From positions 689,001 to 753,000 of the forward strand of contig NW_026732580.1 in NCBI RefSeq assembly GCF_028476545.1: 64,000 nt of DNA. Direction: 5' to 3'. A program made the translations under genes and the position numbers. The notes under the pieces were generated by a model that did not search any database, had not been told where the DNA came from, and saw only the letters and a list, made by a program, of their open reading frames with translations. Numbering within the stretch: position 1 is the first letter of the stretch; every line of letters starts with the position of its first letter. The stretch is from Physella acuta (lineage: Eukaryota; Mollusca; Gastropoda; Physidae). Of this stretch, positions 13,701 through 28,219 are shown piece after piece.

Positions 13701-16700
13701 GTCGAACAACCCCCACACTTTAGACACACACGTTGGTCGAGCAACTCCCACACTTTAGACACACACGTTGGTCGAACAACTCCCACACTTTAGACACACA
13801 CGTTGGTCGAACAACTCCCACACTTTAGACACACACGTTGGTCGAGCAACTCCCACACTTTAGACACACACGTTGGTCGATCAACTCCCACACTTTAGAC
13901 ACACACGTTGGTCGAACAACCCCCACACTTTAGACACACACGTTGGTCGAGCAACTCCCACACTTTAGACACACACGTTGGTCGAACAACTCCCACACTT
14001 TAGACACACACGTTGGTCGAACAACTCCCACACTTTAGACACACACGTTGGTCTAACAACTCCCACACCTTAGACACACACGTTGGTCGAACAACTCCCA
14101 CACTTTAGACACACACGTTGGTCTAACAACTCCCACACTTTAGACACACACGTTGGTCTAACAACTCCCACACTTTAGACACACACGTTGGTCTAACAAC
14201 TCCCACACCTTAGACACACACGTTGGTCGAGCAACTCCCACACTTTAGACACACACGTTGGTCTAACAACTCCCACACTTTAGACACACACGTTGGTCTA
14301 ACAACTCCCACACTTTAGACACACACGTTGGTCTAACAACTCCCACACTTTAGACACACACGTTGGTCGAACAACTCCCACACCTTAGACACACACGTTG
14401 GTCGAGCAACTCCCACACTTTAGACACACACGTTGGTCGAACAACTCCCACACTTTAGACACACACGTTGGTCGAACAACTCCCACACTTTAGACACACA
14501 CGTTGGTCTAACAACTCCCACACCTTAGACACACACGTTGGTCGAACAACTCCCACACTTTAGACACACACGTTGGTCTAACAAATCCCACACTTTAGAC
14601 ACACACGTTGGTCGAACAACTCCCACACTTTAGACACACACGTTGGTCGAACAACTCCCACACTTTAGACACACACGTTGGTCTAACAACTCCCACACTT
14701 TAGACACACACGTTGGTCGAACAACTCCCACACTTTAGACACGCACGTTGGTCTAACAACTCCCACACTTTAGACACACACGTTGGTCTAACAACTCCCA
14801 CACCTTAGACACACACGTTGGTCGAGCAACTCCCACACTTTAGACACACACGTTGGTCGAACAACTCCCACAATTTAGACACACACGTTGGTCTAACAAC
14901 TCCCACACCTTAGACACACACGTTGGTCGAGCAACTCCCACACTTTAGACACACACGTTGGTCGAACAACTCCCACACCTTAGACACACACGTTGGTCGA
15001 ACAACTCCCACACTTTAGACACACACGTTGGTCGAACAACTCCCACACTTTAGACACACACGTTGGTCGATCAACTCCCACACTTTAGACACACACGTTG
15101 GTCGAACAACTCCCACACCTTAGACACACACGTTGGTCGAGCAACTCCCACACTTTAGACACACACGTTGGTCGAACAACTCCCACACTTTAGACACACA
15201 CGTTGGTCTAACAACTCCCACACTTTAGACACACACGTTGGTCGAGCAACTCCCACACTTTAGACACACACGTTGGTCGAACAACTCCCACACTTTAGAC
15301 ACACACGTTGGTCGAACAACTCCCACACTTTAGACACACACGTTGGTCTAACAACTCCCACACCTTAGACACACACGTTGGTCGAACAACTCCCACACTT
15401 TAGACACACACGTTGGTCGAACAACTCCCACACTTTAGACACACACGCTGGCGATGTGAGACGGACATTTACCGCTGTGTTTTAACGTGAGCAAACAGCA
15501 CTAATTAGCCTGGTAATCATATTGGCTTGTCCATCACACGGGCTAATGAAACAATGGACGCGCCATGGCAGTGTCTATATTCTAAACGTGGCGCCACAAA
15601 AAGCCTGCTTAAAAACCTCATGGAAATACCAAAGGTCACGCCAGCTACGGCAGAACACTGGAAACTAATGCACCACAACACAACTAATGCACCACCAATT
15701 GATCGAGAATGGTTTCATTAAAATAGATTAACAGATAAGAACGTTTTATTCATATCAATAAAGGACTTGCATTTAGGAAGATTACTTTTAAAATGCAGCA
15801 CTACTAAAGCAATGAGCTAGTTTAGTTTGGGTTTGTTGTTTTTTTAGTTGTTTTTTTTTTAATTTAATTCTATTTATTTTGTTCTTGTTGTTTATATTTT
15901 TTTATTTTTTTTTTGGGAGGGGAGGGGGAGACATTAATAACAGGGATGTCTAGCAAAATATCACAAAATAACAACGAGGTGTCTAGCAATTGTGGGGGGG
16001 GGGGGGGGAGTACTTACCAACAGTCCGGTCTAAACTAGGAGCATCTAGAAATGACGTCAGCGACGTTGTGCCATTACCATAGCTACGAAGAATAGCATTG
16101 TCCATCTCCACTACGTCTTGTTCCGTTGTGACCATGCCGTGAATATTGTACCTGGGAACATACAAACATACAGCCAGCGTAAGATATGTGCCAGGCATCT
16201 CACACACACAAAGGTTAGAAAATAAATCCCACATTTACAAGTATCCACAACAACTTGCTGAAAATCGTCCTGCAATCTGAACATTAATTCTTTACCACTG
16301 TCGTAGTCTTATATTTATGAACCTGACCTGCGTTGAACCCAATGAAACCCATTACATTAGTTTCTCGTCATCCGCCCCTCTTCATGTGCACAAACTGCGG
16401 CGTGGATTTGATCAGTCTCTAGCTACCCGAAACTTAAAAATTGAAATATCTTCTGAATTTCAAAGCTAATGAAGTGCGAGAAATTGGAAGAACAGTTGCG
16501 AAAGGTTTGTTCCATCCACATGGTGACATTCTCTGACTATCGAGACAGGTTAATGAAAAATCAATAGGGAAATGTTAAAGGCTGAGGGCATGTACGCCGA
16601 CCCAGATGGTTAACTGAGCGAGTGGGGCGGGTGTACTGTAAGCCAGGGGGTGGCACCGTACAGTACTAAGGGAGGGGGAGGGTTATACAGTGGTTATAGT

Positions 16701-16905
16701 AGGGGGTGGTAGACCTAGACGGTGGTTGTAGTAGGGGGTGGTAGACCTAGACAGTGGTTGTAGTAAAGGGTTGTAGACCTAGACAGTGGTTGTAGTAAAG
16801 GGTGGTAGACCTAGACTGTGGTTGTAGCGGGGGGGGGGGGGGGGAGGAGGACATTAAGTAACTAGGAATTTAGTAACTGATCACAGAGTGGGAGAGTTCG
16901 AAAAC

Positions 16906-16980
<75 letters not shown>

Positions 16981-19900
16981 GGCACTGTATATAAGCCCGT
17001 GTATCCTGTTTATAAGAATGAACTGACACAAACGTGTTGTGATATTTAATTTCTACCAGAATGTTGTCAATACAGATATCAACAAGTGTGTCCCAGTATA
17101 AGCTTTAGTGAAAACATCCTCAATCCAGATTTAACACAACACTTAAAACAATTTTGTTTAAACACAACGCAGAGTATTGATCTATCCTTGTATAAATGTT
17201 CAGATACAGATACACCAAAATATTCAATGATTTACTTGAACTACAATATACAAATACAATGTGTATTTATACTAGATACAATTTATAAACAGAAAATGTA
17301 TTACTTACACCCCGTTTACAGTTGTGACATGTATACTATAGGCTTACAAGTTGTAAACAAAACTCACAGTAAGTAGACCTATACATTTTCCATGGTGAAA
17401 ATGTTTCCCTATAACTATAACATTAACTTGTTGCGAGTTGTTTTTTTCCTAGACATGTATGGTATACTTGTCGAGAGTGTAAACGCGATGTTAAACGTTA
17501 TCTACTACGATAAAGTTTATTATTACCTATATAAAATCAACACATTTCTTAACTTGTGACACTTAACAAATAATTGCAAAAAAAATATTTAAAATACATA
17601 ATAACATCCAAATAAAAACTGTAGGCCTACTTACAAATATTTTCATAAGTCTCACTGTTTAGGAATAACAGAATACATAACTTCCCATACTGTCCCAGCC
17701 TTAGAGACTATTTTAAACCTTCACAATAAATAACGATAAATAACTTCCCATATTAGCCCAGCCTCGACTTCTCAACCAACCGTAGCTGCCTGCGTTCGGT
17801 TTGAAAAGGAGCATGACGTCATCGATTGCCACTCGTGTGACCTAACAAACTCCTCTAAAATTAGAAGTCTAATCACATGACCTCAGATTGATCTCCCGTG
17901 ACTGCATGCATGTGTCCACGTATCGACGAGTGAGCCGTGTGGCAATCAGCAGGACCTCGACACGAGGGTATGTAACACTGAGGGGGGGGGGGGGGGGAGT
18001 TGTTCAATCAGCTGGCACCTGATCAATTTAAGGTGGGGGCGGTGGGACGGTCGCTGACGTCAAATTGCCTCCATGATTGGGGAAGAAGGGGAAGGACTCG
18101 TGGATTTAAAAAAATAAATCTCTGGTAATGTAATTGGTCGAATTCTCAAGGGGTAACGTGGCTCCAGACAAATACTCGCGAGGGGAAGTTACCTAATGGA
18201 TGGAACAACTTTCTTAAGCTTGTGACTGGCATGCCCACATCCACATCAAGTACTCGATGATGATCAAAGTACGCAATACTCAGCATTACAGTTGGTGTAC
18301 GTACTCTAGGTTTCATGGTCATGTCAAGTCTCCATAGCCGTGCAAGTACTCGATGATGATCAAAGTACGCAATACTCAGCATTACAGTTCGTGTACGTAC
18401 TCTAGGTTTCATGGTCGTGTCAAGTCTCCATAGCCGTGCAAGTACTCGATGATGATCAAAGTACCCAATACTCAGCATTACAGTTGGTGTACGTACTCTA
18501 GGTTTCATGGTCGTGTCAAGTCTCCATAGGCGTGAAAATTGTACATAAATAGTTTAAAGTTGATGTAAATATCAAGTATCCAAGTTCATATCAAGTATCC
18601 ATGTGCATATCAAGGATCCATGTGCATGTCAAGAATCCTTGTTCATATCAAATATCCATGTTCATTTCACCCCTGCTAACTAGCTGCACCATTAAGGTGC
18701 TAGTTATATCAATGCTTAAAGGGCAACAGCACTAGCCGTAAAGAAGAAACATTGATGAATTTAAGGCAGGAAGTTTTCTTTATTAAAATGTAATGCATGT
18801 CTTAATACATCCTTTATGCAGGAAGTTTTTTTTATTAGAATGTAATGCATGCCCTAATACATCCTTTATGGCAGGAAGTTTTCTTTATTACAATGTAATG
18901 CATGTCTTAATACATCCTTTATGGCAGGAAGTTTTCTTTATTACAATGTAATGCATGTCTTAATACATCCTTTATGGCAGGAAGTTTTCTTTATTAGAAT
19001 GTAATGCATGCATTAATACATCCTTTATGGCAGGAAGTTTTCTTTATTAAAATGTAATGCATGTCTTAATACATCTTTTATGGCAGGAAGTTTTCTTTAT
19101 TAAAATGTAATGCATGTCTTAATACATCCTCTATGCAAGCAAGTTTTCTTTATTAAAATGCAATGCATGTCTTAATACATCCTCTATGCAAACACTCACG
19201 CGCACATAATCAGAACGAGCGATGTTCATAAAAATATGACAGAAAAAAAACTTGAATCGATTCTTAATGCGCAATTGCACGGAGTAATCATTTTAATTAA
19301 TTTAATATTTCACAAAGTGCAAAAACCAACTGTTCGCTAAAACAGCTAGGCTGATATTTTTTTAATAACCCGACTAATTGTGGTGGTTACAATATGTATC
19401 TGGGATAAGCAAAAGTTGAATTGTGTTGGTTACAATGTGACGATGTACATGAGATAACGAACAAAATGTGCATTTAAAAGTTAAAACCAATTTAATGAGC
19501 TTACTCTAATCGTGAGTTTAATTACTCTATTAGTTATCACAGGTGAAAGTTGAGGTAGCTAATGACGACACAAAGTGGGTGGGTATGGAGCAACGGAACA
19601 AGGGGGGGGGGGTGGCTACGACGACGACACATTTAGCCGGGAGGGGGGGGGGGACAGGTCAATACCTCGGGTTTTTTATCCACCTCTTCCAGGCTTGTTT
19701 CTTCCAGATGTGTTTGTTGTCGTGTTTGTTGCCGTGTTTGTTGCCATGTGTGCTGCCAGCCCGACCACGCCTCCTCCACAGAACAAGCACCACAAGGAAG
19801 GCTGTAGCCAGGACAAGCAGCAGTAGCAGCAGGGTAGCCACTGCTACACAGGCAGGGCTTAGTAGCACATCACAGCACAGGGTAGCCACTGCTACACAGG

Positions 19901-22900
19901 CAGGGCTTAGTAGCACATCACAGCACAGGGTAGCCACTGCTACACAGGCAGGGCTTAGTAGCACATCACAGCACAGGGTAGCCACGGCCACACAGGCAGG
20001 GTTTAGTAGCACATCACAGCACAGGGTAGCCACGGCCACACAGGCAGGGTTTAGTAGCACATCACAGCACAGGGTAGCCACGGCCACACAGGCAGGGTTT
20101 AGTAGCACATCACAGCACAGGGTAGCCACTGCTACACAGGCAGGGTTTAGTAGCACATCACAGCACAGGGTAGCCACGGCCACACAGGCAGGGCTTAGTA
20201 GCACATCACAGCACAGGGTAGCCACTGCTACACAGGCAGGGTTTAGTAGCACATCACAGCAGAGGGTAGCCACTGCTACACAGGCAGGGCTTAGAAGCAC
20301 ATCACAACACAGGGTAGCTACTGCTACACAGGCAGGGCGTAGCAGCTTTTTGCTGTTCAGATTGATGACAGCACCGGCTCCATTATGTACAGTCTAATCA
20401 TGTTCATTAAATTCATGTTCATTTACTGTCGCTGGTTGTTTTGTTTTTTTTAAGTTTCAAAAGTGAAATAAGTGTGGCTCAAATCACCTCGATACACATT
20501 AAAAAAACGCATAAAACCAACTTACTCACTAAAACACATTAGACTCAAATCATACGCTTATGCAACTAGACCTGTATTCACGGAACAAGACATTGATTAT
20601 AACGCACTCAAATACACAGGGGAAAAGGTATAACGCTTAAACCGCCTTGGGATAAGGGATTAAGCTTAATTTACCTATATACACTTGAAATCCACCAAAA
20701 AACAACTTTGAAAAAAGCCTTAAAGCTCAAGCCACCAAAAGAAAAAAGACCAACTCACCTCAACACAACACAGCAGACGTCATGTTACAATTTCAATCCA
20801 CCACACGATCACTCGGCCCACCAACAACAACCCCCCAAAAAATGACAACATCACATTAATCAAACCAAAGTATGAAATGTAGGTCAACCGTCAAACGCCC
20901 TGACACTCACATGTTAGTTTGATCAAGAAAATAGTCCTGTTATTCCATCCGCTGATAGCCCGACCATTGTAGTGTAAGAGTACACTCGCGTCCACCTACC
21001 CAGAGTGCACTGGGGCCTGCAACAGGAAGACACGTAACGTGGAGAAGAAAGAAGGGAAAAAACCCTAGCCCGCCAGGCGTGACAAACCAATACACGAAAT
21101 ACTGGCGGCACGGCCCGTCTATTTTAAACGCGGCCTATATTTAATTAAGGGCTTTCTTCTCCCCAAAAACGTACACGGCGCCAAATGAAATAACTTGTCT
21201 ATTAATATCATGACCGAAATAGTTTCTTTTCTGCGCTGCCTAAATAGGAGAATTGATTTTTACAAGGCTCGGCCCTGCTGGGATGTGCAAGTAGCCTTAG
21301 TGGTTGATCCTATTGTGACAGGGAAGGTGATGAAAGGGACGGACGCGATATGTTGCAAGGCGTGATGCAGGATTTTGTTGCACATAAACTTGGGGTTCTT
21401 GGTGAACAGGGGCGTGGGGCGGGCGTGGGGCATGCGATACCACAATGTGTTTAGCAACACGGGTCTGTCAGAAGTGCCTTAATTATATGACTACCACTTT
21501 GTCGATCAGAAATACCTTGATTATATGACTACCTATTTGTCAATCAGAAATACCTTGATTTTCTGACCACCAATTTATCATCAAGTCAAACTTACGTAAC
21601 TTTTAACTTTTAAGAAAAATGTTGGTGCAAGATTTTTTTTTTAATTATTTTAACCAACAGTATTGTGTACGGTGCGGTATGTCGCTAAAAAGTTCAGACA
21701 TGGTTTTGCTTCATCGTGGGATACAAAGATAAAGCTGCACATTTTTATTGCTTTTCTATTGAGATAACCACCGTTTTGATACGTCAAACTTTGAGATAAC
21801 CACCGTTTTGATACGTCAAAATTTGAGATAACCACCTTTTTGATGCGTCAAACTTTGAGATAACCACCTTTTTGATACGTCAAACTTTGAGATAACCACC
21901 GTTTTGATAGTCAAACTTTAAGATAACCACCTTTTTGATACGTCAAACTTTGAGATAACCACCGTTTTGATACGTCAAAATTTGAGATAACCACCTTTTT
22001 GATGCGTCAAACTTTGAGATAACCACCTTTTTGATACGTCAAACTTTGAGATAACCACCGTTTTGATAGTCAAACTTTAAGATAACCACCTTTTTGATAC
22101 GTCAAACTTTGAGATAACCACCGTTTTGATAGTCAAACTTTAAGATAACCACCTTTTTGATACGTCAAACTTTGAGATAACTACCGTTTTGATACGTCAA
22201 ACTTTGAGATAACCACCGTTTTCATACGTCAAACTTTGAGATAACCACCTTTTTGATACATCAAACTTTGGAATCTAATGTCATTTTAAAACTAATTAAT
22301 ATGCATGGTCCGCTTGAATATAAAAAAAATTGGCTAATTTAAATATCTTTCTTTGAAAACAAGATCATTGGCACAATCAATTAATGCATTGTTTAACATA
22401 AGACCTCGCGAATCTCTTAATTATATTTTTTTTTAAATCAAGAAGATATTTTTTTGCAACTGTTTGATGTTAGATACTTTAACAGAAAGGAATGTTACAA
22501 TCGCCAAGAGAATTGCTTTAATGAAATTGTAGCGCTTTCAAGATATTAAACAGAAGGAAATAATTCAAACGAAATACATCGACATTTTGAAAGATACGGA
22601 GTCCTCCAAGAGATAGCGATTTAAACCCGTCACTTTGAATTAAGTAAACAAAGTATGTTTAGTTTATGTTATAGAGTAAAACTGTTTATTGTATTAATCT
22701 TGTTGGGAATTACGATAAGGGTAACTTACATGGGGCGCGTTATTGACTAGGTTAGTTCAACTTACTAGAGAAGTTTGTTAATGTTGGAAATAGATAGTTT
22801 TAATTGTAGAGATAAAAAACAAGGGTGAGGTCGTTTTACATAATAAATAAGTTGGGCCTGGTCCATACGAATATTTACACTATACACTGGTGATGTCGCA

Positions 22901-25900
22901 TTAAGATCTCTGACGACGGGAGAATATGATGCCAGCTCTAGATTGTGTATATAAACATTGAGCGCTACATTATGTAGAAACCCATTTGAGTCAAACTAGC
23001 CCCAGATACAGATCAGCGACCGACTGATTCATGTCATGTAGAGGTCCACCAAGGAAGTCATTACCCCAACTGTCCACCACCCGACCACCCCCACTCGTTC
23101 AATCTTCCATTAGCTAGACCGCTCCAACATACAACCATATTTCTTACATTAGCTAGACCGCTCCAACATACAGCCGTATTTCTTCCATTAGCTAGAACGC
23201 TCCAACATACAGCCGTATTTCTTCCATTAGCTAGACCGCTCCAACATACAGCCGTATTTCTTCCATTAGCTAGACCGCTCCAACATACAACCATATTTCT
23301 TACATTAGCTAGACCGTTCCAACATACAGCCGTATTTCTTCCATTAGCTAGACCGCTCCAACATACAGCCGTATTTCTTCCATTAGCTAGACCGCTCCAA
23401 CATACAACCATATTTCTTCCATTAGCTAGACCGCTCCAACATACAACCATATTTCTTACATTAGCTAGACCGTTCCAACATACAGCCGTATTTCTTCCAT
23501 TAGCTAGACCGCTCCAACATACAACCATATTTCTTACATTAGCTAGACCGCTCCAACATACAGCCGTATTTCTTCCATTAGCTAGACCGCTCCAACATAC
23601 AGCCGTATTTCTTCCATTAGCTAGACCGCTCCAACATACAGCCGTATTTCTTCCATTAGCTAGACCGCTCAAACATACAGCCGTATTTCTTCCATTAGCT
23701 AGACCGCTCCAACATACAGCCGTATTTCTTCCATTAGCTAGACAGCTCAAACATACAGCCGTGTTTCTTCCATTAGCTAGACCGCTCCAACATACAACCA
23801 TATTTCTTCCATTAGCTAGACCGCTCCAACATACAGCCGTATTTCTTCCATTAGCTAGACCGCTTCAATATACATCCGTATTTCTTCCATTAGCTAGACC
23901 GCTCCAACATACAGCTGTATTTCTTCCATTAGCTAGACCGCTCAAACATACAGCTGTATTTCTTCCATTAGCTAGACCGCTCCAACATACAGCCGTATTT
24001 CTTCCATTAGCTAGACCGCTTCAATATACATCCGTATTTCTTCCATTAGCTAGACCGCTCCAACATACAGCTGTATTTCTTCCATTAGCTAGACCGCTCC
24101 AACATATAGCTGTATTTCCCCGTATCAATTTACTTTGAGACAATATCTACAAAAGATTTAATTATCTATTGAGATTGGATATATTTTTTAAGCCAAGAAA
24201 ATATCATTATCATCCTTTGTAAATAGATGAGGCAGTTGGACATATCAGGCTATAGATTCCATCCCGCCGTAGAGCGCGGCCAGACCGCAGCGTTGCATGA
24301 TCACCTAACCTCATTACCTCTGATACTCCTCCAGGACACAGGAAATCAACTTTGTTCCCATGTGCTGAGGACGGATGAGTGACCGTCAGATAAGGGGGGG
24401 GGGGGGGCAGGGGACATGTCGTCGTAAGGAAATCGAGATGAAATGAGATGAGCCGGTTTAGGAGCGGCGTTATAGGGTTTGTGATTGGGGCTTGGGCCAC
24501 CACCGGGCTGGGGCCACCAGCAGACCGGGCCGGGGCCACCAGCAGAGCCGGCTTGGTGTGACTAAAGGAGGCTGCCAATGGTAAAACAATTTCAAGCCGC
24601 TGCGGCCCTCACGGCGACAAAATCAATAGAAAACTACAAAACATTTTGCTTTGTTTGCCCTTCACATTCCGTCTTACATCGCTCGGGGCTGGGAGAGAAG
24701 CGTCAGGAAATATTGCAGAGGTGTCGTAGGCGTCAATAGGCCGGGCTTTAGTGGGGCGCCGAGCTAAGAGCTTCGTCTCAACAATAACAGAAAGAACATG
24801 GACGTTTACCATAACAGGGGACTCGCTTTTTTTTATCGGCGATAGCATAGTTATTTTTAATGTGACAAGTAGGATTACAAAAGTAGTAAGTTTCAACCAT
24901 CTGGTTAAATAATATCGGCGATAAGATTACCAAAGTAGCAAGTTTCAACCGTCCGTTAAATAAAATCGGCGATAGGATTACAAAAGTAGCAAGTTTCAAC
25001 CATTGAATAATATCGGCGATAGTATGACTATTTAAATTTTAAAAGTAGCAGACTTTAAAAGGTCAATGATACAGAACAACGCAAAAGATATATGAATGTA
25101 ATTAGGGACTTGAGAGGTTCCAGTAATCGATCGGGTGGTCATCGATTACTAATATATCGCAGCCGCCTATCGGTGTATGCTTAAGTTGAGAATGTAACGG
25201 GACACGAAGGGATAAGGCTCCAGCGTTGTCCACTAACACGGGCAATGTAGGCACACGTCAATCATATCAGGTAAAACAAAAGTTGAAAGAGGTAAGGGAA
25301 TCAGCAGAAGCCAATACTATTATGGTCTCATATGAAGTCAACTATACAGGGTCAAACTAGCAGGGGCTTATTAGACCTGTAATGTTCTGATATGATTTGT
25401 ATAGTCAACACTGCCAACAGATTAAAACAAACTAGACGATGTACCGAATGTGACTAAAAACCTAAGGTAGCAAATTGATTTAGTTTTGAAAAACTTAGAC
25501 ATCAACATAACAATGATTGTATTTTCTTACAAAGCAGCAAATAAGCTAATCTCATATTCCCTAATGAAACCGAGTCGCTGGCCTTCCTATGGGAATAGGC
25601 GATCAATTGTGAGGTTCCAATACAAGCTGCAGCACAGAGAGAGGGAATAGATGGCAGAACATCCGGTCAATCGTCAAACTGAATCAATGTTATAATGAGG
25701 AGTCTCGCGTCACCCGACGCTCCGACATTATTAAAAAATAATGAAGCAAGCCATGGCCGGAAACACAAATAATAGAATCAACCTACGTTACCAAATATTT
25801 ATCAGACAAATGGTTGTAGAAACCTACGTTACCAAATATTTATAAGACAATTGAATGTAGAAACCTACGTTACCAAATATTTATAAGACAAATGATTGTA

Positions 25901-26744
25901 GAAACCTACGTTACCAAATATTTATAAGACAAATGATTGTAGAAATCTACGTTACCAAATATTTATAAGACAAATGGTTGTAGAAACCTACGTTACCAGA
26001 TATTTATAAGACAAATGATTGTAGAAACCTACGTTACCAAATATTTATAAGACAAATGGTTGTAGAAACCTACGTTACTAAATATTTATAAGACAAATGA
26101 TTGTAGAAACCTACGTTACCAAATATTTATAAGACAAATGGTTGTAGAAACCTACGTTACCAGATATTTATAAGACAAATGATTGTAGAAACCTACGTTA
26201 CCAAATATTTATAAGACAAATGATTGTAGAAACCTACGTTACTAAATATTTATAAGACAAATGATTGTAGAAACCTACGTTACCAAATATTTATAAGACA
26301 AATGATTGTAGAAACCTACGTTACCAGATATTTATAAGACAAATTATTGTAAAAACCTACTTTACCAAATATTTATAAGACAAATTATTGTAGAAACCTA
26401 CGTTACCAAATATTTATAAGACAAATGAATGTAGAAACTTAGGTTACCTAATATTTATGAGATAAACGATTGAATAAACTTAAGTACCAAATATTTTTAA
26501 GACAAATGATTGTAGAAACCTACAATACCAGGTATTTACATGACAAATAATTATGGAAACCAACTTTTTCATGTTCCTAACTGTCGAAGTGATCAGTTAT
26601 GCAGGAGCAAGTGGTCAATATTTTTGTCACTTTTCTCTATGTTATTTTATTTTAATATTCAACAGTGTGTCTGTATATGTAGGTCAGTAATGCATGGATG
26701 TGCGTGTAGGTACAAGTATGTATGTATATATATTTATATGTATT

Positions 26745-26779
<35 letters not shown>

Positions 26780-26805
26780 TTATTTAGAGAGAGAGAGACA
26801 AAGAC

Positions 26806-26838
<33 letters not shown>

Positions 26839-28123
26839 AGCCGCAACTATCCAACACATTGGCATGAGCCGCGAGCATCCAATTCTTGGACATGTCCATT
26901 ATTACCACAGGCATCCTTTTGTCCCCCCCCCCCAGTCTAGTACCGCCATGGAGACAATAAAAAATGTACCGGAATAACTTTTATATCTGTCTGCACGCAT
27001 GTAGTGGTCCACTCGTGCCATCAACATCACACACGGTGAAATAAGCACTCACCCCGGCTAGCTCTGCTACTGTACACACTGTACCATCTCTTTAGAACTG
27101 ACTTGGTTGGTTACCGTTTAGGTCTAGTTGTATAATAGATAAACACTTATGTAAGAATCTATTTCACTTTTACGTTGTGTATCATCGCATTCTAGTTGTA
27201 TAATAGGTCCACACTTATGTAAGAATCTATTTCACATTTACAGTGTGTATCATCGCATTCTAGTTGTATAATAAGTCAAAACTTATGTAGGAATCTATTT
27301 CACATTTACGTTGTGTATCATCGCATTCTAGATGTATAATAGGTCCACACTTATTGAATCTATTTCACTTTTACAGTGTGTATCATCGCATTCTAGTTAT
27401 AAAATAGGTTAACACTTATTGTAGGCCTATATATTTCACATTTACAGTGTGTATCAAGTTATCGAACTCTAGAACATAGTAAGAAGACGCCACTTACTAT
27501 TAGATTTTGAATGTGTCTCACTGGAGCTTCAGTTGTGCAATAAAACCCAATTATGGGAAGACATTCTCGAGGAATGCGTCTTGACTAGCGCCCACACATA
27601 TTATCAGCCACAAACACTTGACTCTAATCAATTTCAGCTTTGTCATTCTTCAAACCAATTTACATCCAACTAGCATGCAGTTTCCATTAGCCCAGGACGC
27701 AATGGGTGTCGGCGTGACGTCGCTTTGATTAAGTTCATTAAAAACACGCTCTCTCTATCGATTTTTTAGTGCGCTTTTTTATTTTTAAAATGTCGATCAG
27801 GAATGTGGTCTTCCAACTTGGATTCGATCTTAGTAATATGGCATGAAGCAACAAAGGTAATAAACAACAAAAGTACTGTGTGAAAGTTGCAGGCAAAACG
27901 TTACAAACAGTGAATGTTGCTATGGATATAAGTTACCTTGTGCATGGGATTTTTTATTTAATGACCGGGAAAAGAACAGCAAAAATTTAGCGGAAAACCA
28001 AGCTGACAGGAAATGATGGGCACCAGCCCAAGGATTCATCCGGACGTTTTTAACATCCTCCAGTGTCGAAAGTGTGAGATTCATCGGTCAACGGCTTCTT
28101 TAACACACACAAGTCATTTATAT

Positions 28124-28219
<96 letters not shown>

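Noticed and set aside
13102-15450. CRISPR-like regular 35-bp repeats
   Set aside because: Head-to-tail repeats without spacers in a eukaryotic intron; a minisatellite.
23061-24138. 246-residue minus and 125-residue plus frames
   Set aside because: Both are readings of the 39-bp satellite.
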